NCBI RefSeq assembly: GCF_001424425.1
Contig: NZ_LMPT01000019.1
Coordinates: 98,540 to 162,539 of the forward strand
Origin: Acidovorax sp. Leaf191
Lineage (GTDB): Bacteria; Pseudomonadota; Gammaproteobacteria; Burkholderiales; Burkholderiaceae_C
Length of the DNA: 64,000 bases
Reading direction: 5' to 3'
Shown here: positions 27,803-37,818 of the stretch, piece by piece
Layout of the letters: every line of letters begins with the position of its first letter
How positions within the stretch are numbered: the stretch's first letter is position 1
The notes under the pieces: model-generated
Told to the model about the DNA's origin: nothing
Databases searched by the model: none
What the model saw: the letters and a program-made list of their open reading frames with translations, nothing else
Position numbers and translations under genes: made by a program

Positions 27803-28807
27803 TTACTTGGCGCCGGGCGTGTAGATCTTGTCGAACTGGCCGCCGTCGTTGAAGTGCACCTTCTGCGCTTCGGTCAGCGAGCCGAAGTACTTGGCCACTG
27901 TGAACTGCTTGAGCGGCTTGAAGGTGTCGGCGTACTTCTTGAGCACGGCTTCCGAACGCGGGCGGATGGCGTGCTTGGCGGCGATTTCCTGGGCTTCGTC
28001 AGAGTACAGGTAGTCCAGGTACGCCTTGGCCAGCTGGGCTGTGCCCTTCTTGGCCACGGTGCGTTCGACCACGGCCACAGGGTTCTCGGCCACCACGCTC
28101 ACCGACGGGTAGATCGCATCGACCTTGCCGGCACCGAACTCGCGGTCGATGGAGACCACTTCGGACTCGAACGTGATCAGCACGTCGCCCTGGTTGCGCT
28201 GCAGGAAGGTGGCGGTCGCATCGCGCCCGCCCTTGGCCAGCACGGGCACGTTCTTGTAGAGCTTGCCGACGAACTCGGCCGCCTGCGCTTCGGTGCCGCC
28301 CTTTTCGCGGATGGCGCCCCAGGCAGCCAGGTAGGCGTAGCGGCCGTTGCCGCCGGTCTTGGGGTTCACCACGATCACCTGCACGCCGGGCTTGATGAGG
28401 TCTTCCCAGTCCTTGATGCCCTTGGGGTTGCCGTTGCGCACCAGGAACAGCATGGTCGAGGTGGTGGGCGATGCGTCGTGCGGGAATTTCTTGGTCCAGT
28501 CCTTGGCCACCACGCCGTTGTCGGCCAGGAACTGCACGTCGGTGGTCGTGTTCATGGTGACCACGTCAGCCGCCAGGCCGTCGTTCACGGCGCGCGCCTG
28601 GGCGCTGGAGCCGGCGTGCGACTGGTCGATCTTGATGTCCTGGCCGGTCGTCTTCTTGTAGTGGGCGGTGAAGGCGGCGTTGTAGTCCTTGTAGAACTCG
28701 CGCGCCACGTCGTACGAGACATTGAGCAGCGAGTTCTGCGCGGCGGCCATGCCGCTGGCGGCCAGGGCCAGGGAGGCCAGGAGAGTCTTGAGTTTTAAAG
28801 AGGTCAT
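27803..28807 (-). CDS. sbp: Periplasmic sulfate-binding protein
   Basis: 334 residues. The Sec signal peptide ends at GMAAAQN (about residue 24). The mature part has family blocks LLNVSYDVARE, KIDQSHAGSSAQARAV, TSTMLFLVRNGNPKGIKDW and PKTGGNGRYAYL. I chose the ATG at 28807 since it begins the signal peptide; the longer upstream frame does not. It is the first gene of the operon. About 60-80 bases upstream lies an element shared with two other sulfur-type or redox genes in this window. Confidence 0.95.
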   Translation of the reverse strand: MTSLKLKTLLASLALAASGMAAAQNSLLNVSYDVAREFYKDYNAAFTAHYKKTTGQDIKIDQSHAGSSAQARAVNDGLAADVVTMNTTTDVQFLADNGVVAKDWTKKFPHDASPTTSTMLFLVRNGNPKGIKDWEDLIKPGVQVIVVNPKTGGNGRYAYLAAWGAIREKGGTEAQAAEFVGKLYKNVPVLAKGGRDATATFLQRNQGDVLITFESEVVSIDREFGAGKVDAIYPSVSVVAENPVAVVERTVAKKGTAQLAKAYLDYLYSDEAQEIAAKHAIRPRSEAVLKKYADTFKPLKQFTVAKYFGSLTEAQKVHFNDGGQFDKIYTPGAK

Positions 28808-28865
28808 GGTCGCTTCGCCCGAAGGTGCTGGTACTGGAGATGCTCCATTGTGCGGAGCAAGCACT

Positions 28866-28896
28866 TAAAACTCAAAAGAATATATTCTTGTTAAAT
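28866..28896 (-). promoter_or_regulatory. Putative sulfur-regulon operator upstream of sbp
   Basis: On the minus strand this reads TATTTAACAAGAATATATTC then TTTTGAGTTTTAA. The block ATATATTC-TTTGRGTTTTAA is almost identical to the one upstream of the peroxiredoxin gene, and TATTC-TT-GTTTTAW recurs upstream of metQ. A CysB-like regulator is the natural candidate; this is inference. Confidence 0.55.
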
Positions 28897-28983
28897 AATC
28901 AGCTATTGGCATATAGATTTTCTATGGCCGGGCGGTGGACGCAAGCCGCTGCTGGTGCATGGCGGGCGCCAGGACTGCGCTCT

Positions 28984-29047
28984 CAGCCCAAAGCCCCTCT
29001 AGCGCTTGCGGGAAAAGCGACAGCAGCTACAAAATTGATAGCAATCA
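28984..29047. repeat. Dispersed Comamonadaceae-type repeat
   Basis: Read on the minus strand: ATTGCTATCAATTTTGTAGC, TGCTGTCGCTTTTCCCGCAA, GCGCTAGAGGGGCTT. Half-sites AGCGCTTGCGGGAAAAGCGA give it hairpin potential. A diverged copy lies inside hrpA at 8083-8137. It sits between the sbp promoter region and the serine hydrolase gene's 3' end. Confidence 0.5.
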
Positions 29048-29049
29048 GT

Positions 29050-29643
29050 CTACTGCGCGGCCGAAGACGCCTGCGCGTGCTGCGGGGCCGGCTGGGCGGC
29101 CTGGGCCCGGAGCGCGGGTTCGCCCTCCAGCGACTGGAGCAGCGCCCAGCCCAAAGGCCATTCGCCATGGCCGGATTCGATGTTGATGTGCCCCGCGTTC
29201 TGCATGCGCACGAACTCGCTGCCCCAGGCCCGCGCATAGGCGCCCGCCAGGCGGATGGGGCAGTACGGGTCGTTGCTGCTCGCCACCACGATGCTGCGGT
29301 ACGGCAGTGCCGCATACGGCACCGGCGCAAAGTCGCTGAGCACCGCGCGGCGCTCCGGGTCCGCCGGGGCCACGAGCAGTGCGCCGCACACGCGGGCTGC
29401 CGCCTCGGGGCCGATGTGGCTGGTGGCAATGCAGCCCAGGCTGTGCGCCACGATCACGACCGGGTGGGGCGCGGCGAGCACGGTTTTTTCCAGCTGGCCC
29501 ACCCAGGCCGCGCGGGTCGGCGTGATCCAGTCGTCCTGCACCACGCGGCTGGCATGCGGCAGGCGCTCGGCCCACAGGCTCTGCCAGTGGCCGGGGCCCG
29601 AGTCGCGCCAGCCGGGAACGATGATGATGGAGGTCGTGGTCAC
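29050..29643 (-). CDS. RBBP9/YdeN-type serine hydrolase (alpha/beta fold)
   Basis: 197 residues. The opening IIIVPGWRDSGPGHWQSLW is diagnostic of the RBBP9/YdeN family. The triad is visible: Ser in AHSLGC (about 68), Asp in SSNDPYC (about 124) and His in NAGHIN (about 149). A small cytosolic esterase-like hydrolase of unknown substrate is expected. The last 20 residues are Ala/Gln-rich. It lies 72 bases downstream of the peroxiredoxin on the same strand, possibly co-transcribed. Confidence 0.88.
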   Translation of the reverse strand: MTTTSIIIVPGWRDSGPGHWQSLWAERLPHASRVVQDDWITPTRAAWVGQLEKTVLAAPHPVVIVAHSLGCIATSHIGPEAAARVCGALLVAPADPERRAVLSDFAPVPYAALPYRSIVVASSNDPYCPIRLAGAYARAWGSEFVRMQNAGHINIESGHGEWPLGWALLQSLEGEPALRAQAAQPAPQHAQASSAAQ

Positions 29644-29715
29644 GAAGATCAGGGGGCCTGCCGCAGCGTTGCGCCGCGGCCCTGCCCTGTGGTTGTGGTT
29701 TTTGTCTTCTGCCGC

Positions 29716-30357
<642 letters not shown>

Positions 30358-30406
30358 GGAATGTGCTCCTTCAATGTCTGATGGAGCATTCTGCGAGTCG
30401 ATCTTT

Positions 30407-30440
30407 AAAACCCAAACGAATATATAGCTCTTACTTAATC
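30407..30440 (-). promoter_or_regulatory. Putative sulfur-regulon operator upstream of the peroxiredoxin gene
   Basis: On the minus strand this reads GATTAAGTAAGAGC then TATATATTCGTTTGGGTTTTAA. It shares ATATATTC-TTTGRGTTTTAA and the leading GATTA-TAA with the sbp element. It lies about 50-85 bases before the start codon. Confidence 0.55.
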
Positions 30441-30477
30441 GCCAAAAGGTCTATAAAGCGGGCTCGCCAAAAGCCTG

Positions 30478-31215
30478 TCACCCTGCGAGCAGGCGCTGGA
30501 GCCGATCCCGATAGTTGTTCAAAAAGTCGTGTGTCACTACATAGTGCTCGGTCTCTTCGAATGCGACTTCGGACAAGCCGCCGCCGTCGAACTGGATGAT
30601 CTTGGCGTTCGGGTAAGACAGCAGGATGGGCGAGTGCGTGGCGATGATGAACTGCGACTTGTCCTCGACCAACTGGTGGATGGCCGCCAGCGCGGCCAGC
30701 TGCCGATTGGGCGACAGCGCGGACTCGGGTTCGTCCAGCAGGTACAGGCCCTTGCCCTGGAATTTGTGGGTGAGCAGTGCCATGAACGCCTCGCCGTGCG
30801 AGCGGGCATGCAGCGACTTTCCGCCATAGGAGTCCAGGTAACCCACCTCGTCCATGTAGGTAGCGACGTTGAAGAAGCTCTCGGCCCGCAGAAAGTAGCC
30901 ATCCTTCGGTGCGCGGTAGCTGCGCGCCAGCCGCAGCACCTCATGCAGGGACGACTCGGACCCCGCGGTGGCCAGCTGAAAGTTGCGGGTGCCGCCCTCC
31001 GGGCTATACCCGAGAGCCAGGGCAATGCCCTCCAGCAGCGTCGACTTTCCCGAACCGTTTTCGCCCACGAAGAACGTCACGTCCGGGTGAAACTCCAGCC
31101 GGCCCAGCTCGCGGATGGCGGGGATGTTGTAGGGGTAGGTGTCGTAGTCGATGGCGGCATCCGGGCGGATGCAGGCGCTCTGGAGGTAGGGTTTGGCAGA
31201 CAGCATGCACCCCAT
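30478..31215 (-). CDS. AAA/ABC-type ATPase (predicted ATPase, RecF/SMC-like fold)
   Basis: 245 residues. Walker A GENGSGKST lies near residue 50 and Walker B LYLLDEPESALS near 165, followed by the H-loop IIATHSPIL. The compact ABC-type head without coiled-coil arm is typical of stand-alone 'AAA family ATPases' of unknown role. The start may be 31215 or 31206 (MLSAKPYLQ); no good ribosome site marks either. It precedes the peroxiredoxin gene on the same strand but ends before that gene's operator. Confidence 0.85.
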   Translation of the reverse strand: MGCMLSAKPYLQSACIRPDAAIDYDTYPYNIPAIRELGRLEFHPDVTFFVGENGSGKSTLLEGIALALGYSPEGGTRNFQLATAGSESSLHEVLRLARSYRAPKDGYFLRAESFFNVATYMDEVGYLDSYGGKSLHARSHGEAFMALLTHKFQGKGLYLLDEPESALSPNRQLAALAAIHQLVEDKSQFIIATHSPILLSYPNAKIIQFDGGGLSEVAFEETEHYVVTHDFLNNYRDRLQRLLAG

Positions 31216-31401
31216 GCTAACGGGCGCAATGACCGGCTGCGGCGGCGCCATCGCCTCGCCGCCCAGGCACACGCACAGGCACAAGCAGGCCCTGCATCCT
31301 GAACTTTGGAAAAAATTTTCAAATTTTTCAGCGCCGCTTAACCCCATTCGCCCGCCCCGTTCGTTTCACCCAGCACCAACAACCCCTTTGATGGAGCTGC
31401 C

Positions 31402-32331
31402 ATGACAACCGGTGCATTCCCCCTTCCCGCAATCACCCACGCCGCAGTCGCGGCCCTGACTGCCGTGCTGACGCTGGCCAGCGCGCCGGCGCATGCCATA
31501 GGCCGCCTGGCCGACATCACCATCGTGGACCGCGACACCGGGGCCACGCTGCCGGTGCATTACGCCAAGGGCGAGTACTGGGTGGCGGGCCGCCCGGGGG
31601 CGCGCTATGCCGTCACGGTGCACAACCGCAGCGGGGAGCGCTTGCTGGCCGTGCCGTCGGTGGACGGTGTCAACGTGCTCAGCGGTGAGACCGCGGCCTG
31701 GGGCCAGCGCGGGTACGTGTTCTCGCCGTACGAGCGCTACCAGATCACCGGCTGGCGCAAAAGCAGCAGCGAGGTGGCAGCGTTCGAATTTTCGAGCATC
31801 GCCAATTCCTATGCCGGCCGCACGGGCCGTCCAGCCAACGTGGGCGTGATCGGGGTGGCCCTGTTCCGTGAACAGCAGCCGGTAGCCGTGCCGTCCATCA
31901 CGCCCGAGCCCTACCGCCAGCGGCGCGAGGCACGCGACAGCGCCGAGCTGCAGCGCAGCATGCCCTCTGCCGGTGCCCTGCCCCCGCCGCCTGCAGCGGC
32001 GGCGCCTGCCCCGACCGCTGAGGCCGACTCCTCCGCTGCGGGGACATCCGCACTGTCGGAGCAGCGGTCCGCCAACAGCAGCGTGGCCAAGTCGATGCCG
32101 GCACCCTCGCTCCGGCTCGGCACCGCCCATGGCCAGCGCGAGACCTCGGTCGTGTCGCACACCACCTTCACGCGCCTGCAGGACCAGCCCAACGAGGTGA
32201 TCAGCATCCGCTACGACAGCCGTGCCAACCTGGTGGCCAGCGGCGTGATCCGCGAGCAGCCAGCGCGCGTGCCATCGCCCCGCGCATTCCCGCAGTCGGA
32301 CAACGTGTCGTATGTGCCCGACCCGCATTGA
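31402..32331 (+). CDS. Secreted hypothetical protein upstream of the ECF sigma gene
   Basis: 309 residues. A Sec signal peptide ends at ASAPAHA (about residue 32). The next 130 residues are a compact domain with VTVHNRSGERLLAVPSVDGVNVLSG and YERYQITGWRKSSSEVAAFEF, blocks I associate with uncharacterised exported proteins of betaproteobacteria. The C-terminal half is Pro/Ala/Ser-rich and probably disordered. It lies 58 bases before the sigma factor gene on the same strand, so it may belong to that regulon or operon. Confidence 0.8.
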   Translation: MTTGAFPLPAITHAAVAALTAVLTLASAPAHAIGRLADITIVDRDTGATLPVHYAKGEYWVAGRPGARYAVTVHNRSGERLLAVPSVDGVNVLSGETAAWGQRGYVFSPYERYQITGWRKSSSEVAAFEFSSIANSYAGRTGRPANVGVIGVALFREQQPVAVPSITPEPYRQRREARDSAELQRSMPSAGALPPPPAAAAPAPTAEADSSAAGTSALSEQRSANSSVAKSMPAPSLRLGTAHGQRETSVVSHTTFTRLQDQPNEVISIRYDSRANLVASGVIREQPARVPSPRAFPQSDNVSYVPDPH

Positions 32332-32389
32332 ACGGCCCGCAGGCCGCAGCCTGCGCATGCCGGCCTGCTACGCGACGCGCCGACGGTGA

Positions 32390-33004
32390 ATGGGCGCCTC
32401 GCATAATGCGCGGGTGCCAACCGCCCCCTCTTCCGACAACGCCGACGGCGCAGACGAAACGCTGATGCAGCGTTTTGCCGCCGGAGACATGGGCGCCTTC
32501 GACACGCTGTACGGTCGGCACGAGCTGGCGGTGTGGCGGTTCGTCTATCGCAGCGTCAAGGTCCAGGCGGTGGCCGACGACCTGCTGCAGGATGTCTGGT
32601 TTGCCGTGGCGCGCACTGCGGGCGGCTACCAGGCCACCGCCCGGTTCCGCACCTGGCTGTTCACCCTGGCGCACAACCGCCTGGTGGACCATCTCCGCAC
32701 CGCCCGGCAGCATCTGAGCCTCGATGCCAACGACGACATGGAGCGCAGCCTGGCGGACACGCTGGCGGCCGACTCCGGCTTCGGACCCGTCCGCCAGCTG
32801 CAGTCCCGCGAGCAGGCCGCCGCCCTGATCGCTGCGGTGGAGCAGTTGCCCTTCGAGCAGCGCGAGGCCTTTTTGCTGCAGGCCGAAGGCGACCTGAGCG
32901 TGCAGGAGATTGCACAAGCCACCGGTGTCCATTTTGAAACGGCCAAGAGCCGCCTGCGCTATGCGCGGGCCAGCCTTCGCCAGCATCTGCAGGAGTTTGC
33001 ATGA
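32390..33004 (+). CDS. ECF-type RNA polymerase sigma factor
   Basis: 204 residues from ATG at 32390; a GTG at 32414 would give 196. Region 2 has FDTLYGRHELAVWRFVYR and DDLLQDVWFAVAR; region 4 ends in LSVQEIAQATGVHFETAKSRLRYAR, the helix-turn-helix that reads the -35. The stop overlaps the next start (ATGA), as is usual for sigma/anti-sigma pairs. The signal and target promoters are not visible. Confidence 0.92.
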   Translation: MGASHNARVPTAPSSDNADGADETLMQRFAAGDMGAFDTLYGRHELAVWRFVYRSVKVQAVADDLLQDVWFAVARTAGGYQATARFRTWLFTLAHNRLVDHLRTARQHLSLDANDDMERSLADTLAADSGFGPVRQLQSREQAAALIAAVEQLPFEQREAFLLQAEGDLSVQEIAQATGVHFETAKSRLRYARASLRQHLQEFA

Positions 33005-34296
33005 GCGCGCCGGACCACGACGAGCTGACCGAGCGGTACCGCCAAGCCAGCGCCCAGGACGATGCCCGCCCCGGCGCGCAGGTCCGCGATGCCGTGCGTG
33101 CGCATGCCCAGATGCTGGCGGCTGCTGCTGCGGCCTCAGGCTCGGCGTCTGCCGCTGCAGCGCCGTCGCCGACCACAGCCGCACCGGGGCGCGCCGCCGC
33201 GAACCAGTCGTACTGGAAGCTGTCGGCCCTGGCCACTGTGGCGGTGATGGGCCTGACCGGTTTGCTGCTGCTGCAGTTTCAGCGCGGAACGCCCGAAGAA
33301 CGCGAAGTGGCATTCGGCGAGCGCCAGGTGGCCGCAACGCCCCCCGCGGAGTTACCCGCGCCTGAACCTGCAGCACCAACCACCTCGCCACCCACCTCGC
33401 CACCCACCGCGCCTTCTGCGGCGGCGGATGCCAACGTTGTCCCGGCGCCTCCACCGCCCACGGCAGCGCCCTCCCAGGCAACGCAGGACCGCGCTGTGGA
33501 CCAGCAAAGACGTGCTGCCCAACGCGCAGCCCAAGAACGGGTGGACCCGGCAGAGACACCCCCTAGGCCGCAGGCCAAGTCGGCCCCTGCCCCTGCGGCC
33601 ACCGAGGCCGAGTCCGCCCGGCGAGAGCCAGGCAGCAACGCAGCAGCACCCCGGCTGCACGCGCCCGCGCCGCTGGTGACCGATGGCGCTGTGGCACCGC
33701 AGACCGCGCCTGCGCCAGCACCCGTGCAGTCGCCGCAGCCGTCACCGTCGCCGCCTGCAGGTCCGCCCCACCCCTCCGCCGCGCCTGAAACATTGCGCGA
33801 GCGGGCCACCGCGCAACGCATGCCTGCCGCCCGGGATGCTGCGCGATCTGCCGAGGCACCTGCGCCGGCAAACGCGTCCGTGTCCGCACCGGCGCCTGCC
33901 GCCCAGGCAGCCCCCGAAGCGCCTCCTGCCCGTAGCCAGCAAAGCAACAATGCGGCTACCGCGGGCGTTGCGGCCGGTGCCGCAGCAGCCAAGCCCAGCG
34001 CCGCCGGCGAGCACCGCGACGCGTTGGCACAGGCATTGCTCTTGGCGGCGCGTGAGGGCCGTGCCCAGCGCGTAGAGCAACTGGTGCAGCAAGGCGCGCC
34101 CATCGACGCCCGCGACGGCACGGGCAAAACGGCGCTGATGCTGGCCGCCGCCAACGGCCAGGCGGAGACAGTTCAGCGGATCATGGCCCTGGGTGCCAAT
34201 CGCGCACTGGCAGACCAGGCAGGCCTGACTGCCGCGCAGCAAGCACGGCGCCTGGGCCACATGCGCATCGCAGACCGGATCGACGCGGGGCCCTGA
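33001..34296 (+). CDS. Membrane protein with C-terminal ankyrin repeats, putative anti-sigma partner
   Basis: 431 residues. A cytosolic N-terminus of about 70 residues begins with HDELTERYRQASAQDDARP, a style common in anti-sigma-like proteins coupled to ECF sigmas. One membrane helix follows (about 73-92). Then comes a 240-residue Ala/Pro-rich low-complexity stretch, and finally two to three ankyrin repeats (about 345-425: ALLLAAREGRAQRVEQLVQQGAP, GKTALMLAAANGQ). Topology would put the ankyrin repeats in the periplasm. The 4-base overlap with the sigma gene supports a regulatory link. An anti-sigma role is inference. Confidence 0.8.
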   Translation: MSAPDHDELTERYRQASAQDDARPGAQVRDAVRAHAQMLAAAAAASGSASAAAAPSPTTAAPGRAAANQSYWKLSALATVAVMGLTGLLLLQFQRGTPEEREVAFGERQVAATPPAELPAPEPAAPTTSPPTSPPTAPSAAADANVVPAPPPPTAAPSQATQDRAVDQQRRAAQRAAQERVDPAETPPRPQAKSAPAPAATEAESARREPGSNAAAPRLHAPAPLVTDGAVAPQTAPAPAPVQSPQPSPSPPAGPPHPSAAPETLRERATAQRMPAARDAARSAEAPAPANASVSAPAPAAQAAPEAPPARSQQSNNAATAGVAAGAAAAKPSAAGEHRDALAQALLLAAREGRAQRVEQLVQQGAPIDARDGTGKTALMLAAANGQAETVQRIMALGANRALADQAGLTAAQQARRLGHMRIADRIDAGP

Positions 34297-34303
34297 CTGG
34301 CTC

Positions 34304-35236
34304 CTAGAACCGCACGGCCTCAAACGCTGGGTGCAGCTCGTCGATCCAGTGGTCCAGCTCTTCCGGCGGGACCGCCAGGTGGTCCATGCAGGCCTGGCCG
34401 TGATCCTGCCATTCCCGCGTGGGCGGCAGGTTGTCGTGGTGGTTGACCAGGTACTCGGCCAGCATCCCCAGCGCCACCAGATGGCGCACCGTGGGGTTGA
34501 AGCGCTCGTCGCCCAGGCACGCAAAGTCGTGGTGCAGCCAGATGGCCTGCGCCACGTCGCCGGGCAGATGCCAGGTGCGGGCCACGATCGCGCCCATCAC
34601 CGCGTGGTCGGTGCGGTGGTTGGCGTTTTCGGTCTGGGTGAAGGTGCGGTCCCTGCGGGCCAGTGCTTCGGTCACGGTGGACCCGTAGCCGCGCACCGCC
34701 TTCACCAGCACCGGCATGCCCACATGGCAGAACAGCCCGAAGCTGTAGCCCAGGCCGGGGTCGAAGCTGTAGAGCTGGCGGCCGATGTGCTCGCAGGCGA
34801 TGGCGCGGCGCTGCGAGCTCTCCCAGAAATGGTCGAGCAGCGGCGAGCGCACCAGCAGCGCGTTGCGGGTGATGAAGGCCGACAGCAGCTCCACCGACGG
34901 GTGCAAGCCCAGCACCGTGAGCGCCATGCCCACGGTTTGCACCGGCTGCGCCAGCGCGTGCAGCGGGCTGTTGGCCAGGCGGATCAACGCCGCCGCCATG
35001 GCCACGTCGGAAGAGGCCAGCTGATCGAGCGCATCGGCGTCGATCTCCGGCTCGGCCATGATGGCCTGCAGCCGCAGGAGCGACTCCGGGCACGGAGGAA
35101 TCACGATGGCCCGCACGGACGGGTGCATGCGCACCTGCCGGATGTGCTGGTCGATGGGGTGGGCTGAAGTCAAGGCGCGTACCGGGCAGCGCGCACGGTT
35201 GTGCGCGGCGTCCCACTCAGTTTCAATTGGTTGCAT
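34304..35236 (-). CDS. HDOD domain protein
   Basis: 310 residues. The HDOD (HD-related output) domain spans about 35-260: PPCPESLLRLQAIMAEPEID, LASSDVAMAAALIRLANSP, and the region with RTDHAVMGAIVARTWHLPGDVAQAIWLHHD, where some HD-like histidines remain. Such proteins act as signalling outputs in chemotaxis and cyclic di-GMP networks, generally without known enzyme activity. Start at 35236 (MQPIETEW), where coding character begins. It is convergent with the ankyrin gene. Confidence 0.85.
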   Translation of the reverse strand: MQPIETEWDAAHNRARCPVRALTSAHPIDQHIRQVRMHPSVRAIVIPPCPESLLRLQAIMAEPEIDADALDQLASSDVAMAAALIRLANSPLHALAQPVQTVGMALTVLGLHPSVELLSAFITRNALLVRSPLLDHFWESSQRRAIACEHIGRQLYSFDPGLGYSFGLFCHVGMPVLVKAVRGYGSTVTEALARRDRTFTQTENANHRTDHAVMGAIVARTWHLPGDVAQAIWLHHDFACLGDERFNPTVRHLVALGMLAEYLVNHHDNLPPTREWQDHGQACMDHLAVPPEELDHWIDELHPAFEAVRF

Positions 35237-35304
35237 TGTGGCGCCAAAACTGGGCGCTGGCACGAACCTCGGTGTCAGGCAGGCGCTGGACCGGGGGCGT
35301 GGCC

Positions 35305-35868
35305 CTATCGTGGCGCGGCTGCAGAAAGGTCCGCCGCACGCTGGTACAGCGCCGCGACATGGCCGCTGGCAAAAACCTGCTCGCCCACCCGCACGAAACC
35401 ACACCGCTCGTAGTAGCGGCACAGGCCAGGGTTGCCTGCGGAGCAATCGAGCCGCAGCCAGCCCCTGCCTTGCGCCGACACATGGCGCAGCGCCCACTCG
35501 ATGATCCCGTGGCCGATGCCTGCGCCGCGACAGGCGCTGTGGATGGCCAGGCCGTGCAGGTAACCCGCCACGGGCGGCTGGGGGCCCCAGTAGGTTGCAT
35601 CGTCCCACTGGATGCACGCCGTGCCGATGTCCTGCCCCGCGTGGCTCACCACATGCATCTCACCACGCTCGATGGCGCCGGCCACGCGGCGGGCGGAGTC
35701 GCCGCGCGGCCCCCAGGCCAGGTCTCCACGCTCGACCTTGTAGAGCGTGGCGTCGTCCATGATGGCGATGAGCGATGCGGCGTCGCTACCGCACGCCTGG
35801 CGGACCGAGATGCCCGCCCAGTCCACCGCGCCGAGCCTTGCCTTTTCCAGGTCCACGTGCGCACCCAT
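35305..35868 (-). CDS. GNAT family N-acetyltransferase
   Basis: 187 residues. The acetyl-CoA site is in AGYLHGLAIHSACRGAGIGHGIIEWA (R-G-x-G-I-G near residue 120), then LRLDCSAGNPGLCRYYERCGF, the usual GNAT ending. The ATG at 35868 shares its A with the TGA of the upstream LysR gene (TGATG), so the two are translationally coupled. The substrate is unknown. Confidence 0.88.
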   Translation of the reverse strand: MGAHVDLEKARLGAVDWAGISVRQACGSDAASLIAIMDDATLYKVERGDLAWGPRGDSARRVAGAIERGEMHVVSHAGQDIGTACIQWDDATYWGPQPPVAGYLHGLAIHSACRGAGIGHGIIEWALRHVSAQGRGWLRLDCSAGNPGLCRYYERCGFVRVGEQVFASGHVAALYQRAADLSAAAPR

Positions 35869-36824
35869 CAGATGTTGGAGCCGTCCACGCCGTCCATTGC
35901 CTGCCGTGTGACCTGACTGCTGCGGCCCGGCATGGCCTCGCCCAGGTAGTCCAGAAACCGGCGCACCGCGGGCGACAGGCCGCGGCGCGACGGAAAGACG
36001 GCATGCACGATGGCGGGCAGCGGTGCCCAGTCGGGCAGCACGCGCACCAGGCGGCGGGCACGGATCTCGTCGTAGCACATGTAGTCCGGCATCCAGCAGA
36101 TGCCGGTGCCGGCCATGGCCGCGATCTTGAGCGTGAGCAGGTCGTCGGCGACGTAGCGCGGCGCGTGGTGCACCACCTGGTGCACGCCGCCGGGGCCGAT
36201 CAGGTTCCAGGTGGAGCGCCCGTCGGGCGCCGACATGGCGATGCTGTCCAGGCGCGACAGGTCTTCCAGCGTTTCAGGGGTGCCCTGGCGGATGAGCTGC
36301 TCGGGGCTGGCCACGAGGATCTGCGTGGCGTGGTCCAGCCGCTTGACCACCATGCTGCCGCTGTCCTCCACCGACGGACGCACCCGCAGCGCCACGTCGA
36401 CGCCCTCCTCCACCAGATTGACGGCGCGGTTGCTCACCATGATCTCCACGCGCACCTCCGGGTAGGTGGCCAGGAACTTGGGCATCAGTTCGGCCAGCAC
36501 GGTCTGCGCCAGGGTCACCGGACAGCTCACGCGGATGGTGCCGCGCGGCGCTGTCTGCACCTGGGCCACGGTGTCCGCCGCCGCCTGCGCCGACTCGCGC
36601 ATGGCCTGGCAATGGCGCAGGTAGGCCTCGCCGACTTCCGTCAAAGACAGCTTTCGGGTGGTGCGCTGCAGCAGGCGCACGCCCAGGTGGGTTTCCAGGT
36701 CCGACACGCGCCGCGACAGCCGGGACTTGGGAATGCCGAGGGCCCGGCCGGCGGCTGCAAAGCCCCCGCGCTCCACCACTTCAGCGAAATACAGCATGTC
36801 GTTGAGGTCTTGCATAAAGTTCAT
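35868..36824 (-). CDS. LysR-type regulator divergent from azoR
   Basis: 318 residues. The winged helix-turn-helix is at the N-terminus (LNDMLYFAEVVERGGFAAAGRALGIPKSRLSRRVSDLE), with the effector domain from about 95. It resembles the regulators that accompany quinone/azo-reductase genes. A second start at 36815 (MQDLNDM) is possible. A perfect 6-bp inverted repeat lies in the 135-base gap to azoR and is a candidate operator. Confidence 0.92.
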   Translation of the reverse strand: MNFMQDLNDMLYFAEVVERGGFAAAGRALGIPKSRLSRRVSDLETHLGVRLLQRTTRKLSLTEVGEAYLRHCQAMRESAQAAADTVAQVQTAPRGTIRVSCPVTLAQTVLAELMPKFLATYPEVRVEIMVSNRAVNLVEEGVDVALRVRPSVEDSGSMVVKRLDHATQILVASPEQLIRQGTPETLEDLSRLDSIAMSAPDGRSTWNLIGPGGVHQVVHHAPRYVADDLLTLKIAAMAGTGICWMPDYMCYDEIRARRLVRVLPDWAPLPAIVHAVFPSRRGLSPAVRRFLDYLGEAMPGRSSQVTRQAMDGVDGSNI

Positions 36825-36833
36825 CGTTCCACT

Positions 36834-36849
36834 GATAGAACAATCTATC
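36834..36849. promoter_or_regulatory. Palindromic operator between the LysR gene and azoR
   Basis: GATAGA (36834-36839) and TCTATC (36844-36849) form a perfect inverted repeat with a 4-base spacer, a LysR-box-like shape, directly upstream of the LysR gene and about 110 bases before azoR. Confidence 0.6.
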
Positions 36850-36959
36850 GCAAGTTCAGTACCTTATCAACATTTTGATGAATCCCCACAATTCATTCCA
36901 TGGCCACACAGCGTGGCACCTACCCAACGGCGATCCAACACATTCCCAGGAGTTCTCTC

Positions 36960-37604
36960 ATGCAACTGCTTCGCATCGACTCGGCCATCACCGGCGAACA
37001 ATCCGTCTCCCGCGAGCTGACCGCCCGCACCGTGGCCGCCTGGAAGGCTGCCCACCCCGGCACCACCGTGCAATATCTGGACCTGGCAGCCCAGGCGCCT
37101 TCGCACCTGTCGGCCCAGTCGATGGGTTTTCGCACCGGCCAGGCCGCTGCCACCGACGTGGAGCGCCAGGAAAACGCGCTGTCCGAAGCGCTGGTGAGCC
37201 AGTTCCTGGCGGCTGACGTGGTCGTGATCGGTGCGCCGCTGTACAACTTTTCGATCCCCAGCCAGCTCAAGGCCTGGATCGACCGCCTCGCCCAGGCCGG
37301 CCGCACCTTCAAGTACACCGACAAGGGCCCTGTGGGCCTGGCCGGCGGCAAGACCGTGATCGTGGCATCGAGCCGCGGCGGCGTGTACTCCACCAGCGAA
37401 GGTGGCCAGGCCATGGAACACCAGGAGAGCTACCTGAAGGTGGTGTTCGGCTTCTTCGGCATCACCGACGTGCGCTTTGTGCGTGCCGAAGGCGTGGCCA
37501 TGGGGCCTGACGCCAAGGCTGCAGCACTGGTCAACGCCGACCGCGATGTGCAGGCGCACACGGCCTCAGCGGCGAATCAGGCCCACGCCACACAAGCCGC
37601 CTGA
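36960..37604 (+). CDS. azoR: FMN-dependent NADH:azo/quinone oxidoreductase
   Basis: 214 residues of flavodoxin-like fold. Visible are [18 protein letters not shown] (phosphate-binding), [27 protein letters not shown] and SSRGGVY, all standard AzoR blocks. It reduces quinones and azo dyes using NADH. The ATG at 36960 is preceded by AGGAG. The upstream LysR gene is divergent and likely controls it. Confidence 0.94.
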   Translation: MQLLRIDSAITGEQSVSRELTARTVAAWKAAHPGTTVQYLDLAAQAPSHLSAQSMGFRTGQAAATDVERQENALSEALVSQFLAADVVVIGAPLYNFSIPSQLKAWIDRLAQAGRTFKYTDKGPVGLAGGKTVIVASSRGGVYSTSEGGQAMEHQESYLKVVFGFFGITDVRFVRAEGVAMGPDAKAAALVNADRDVQAHTASAANQAHATQAA

Positions 37605-37818
37605 CGCGCCGCGCGTGGGCGTGCGCTGTCCGGTACCCGGCAGCGCCGATGCTCACACCCAAGAGGGCGGGCACTGGCCGCACCTGCGGCTTGCCGGATT
37701 GCTTGCGCCGCAGGCAGCCCTGAACGCATGGACCACAGACGCTCTCAAGCCATTGGCCAGAGCGTTCTGTGGCTACCTGGATCCACAGGCGGGTTTTGCC
37801 GTCACGCAGCCCCGCTGG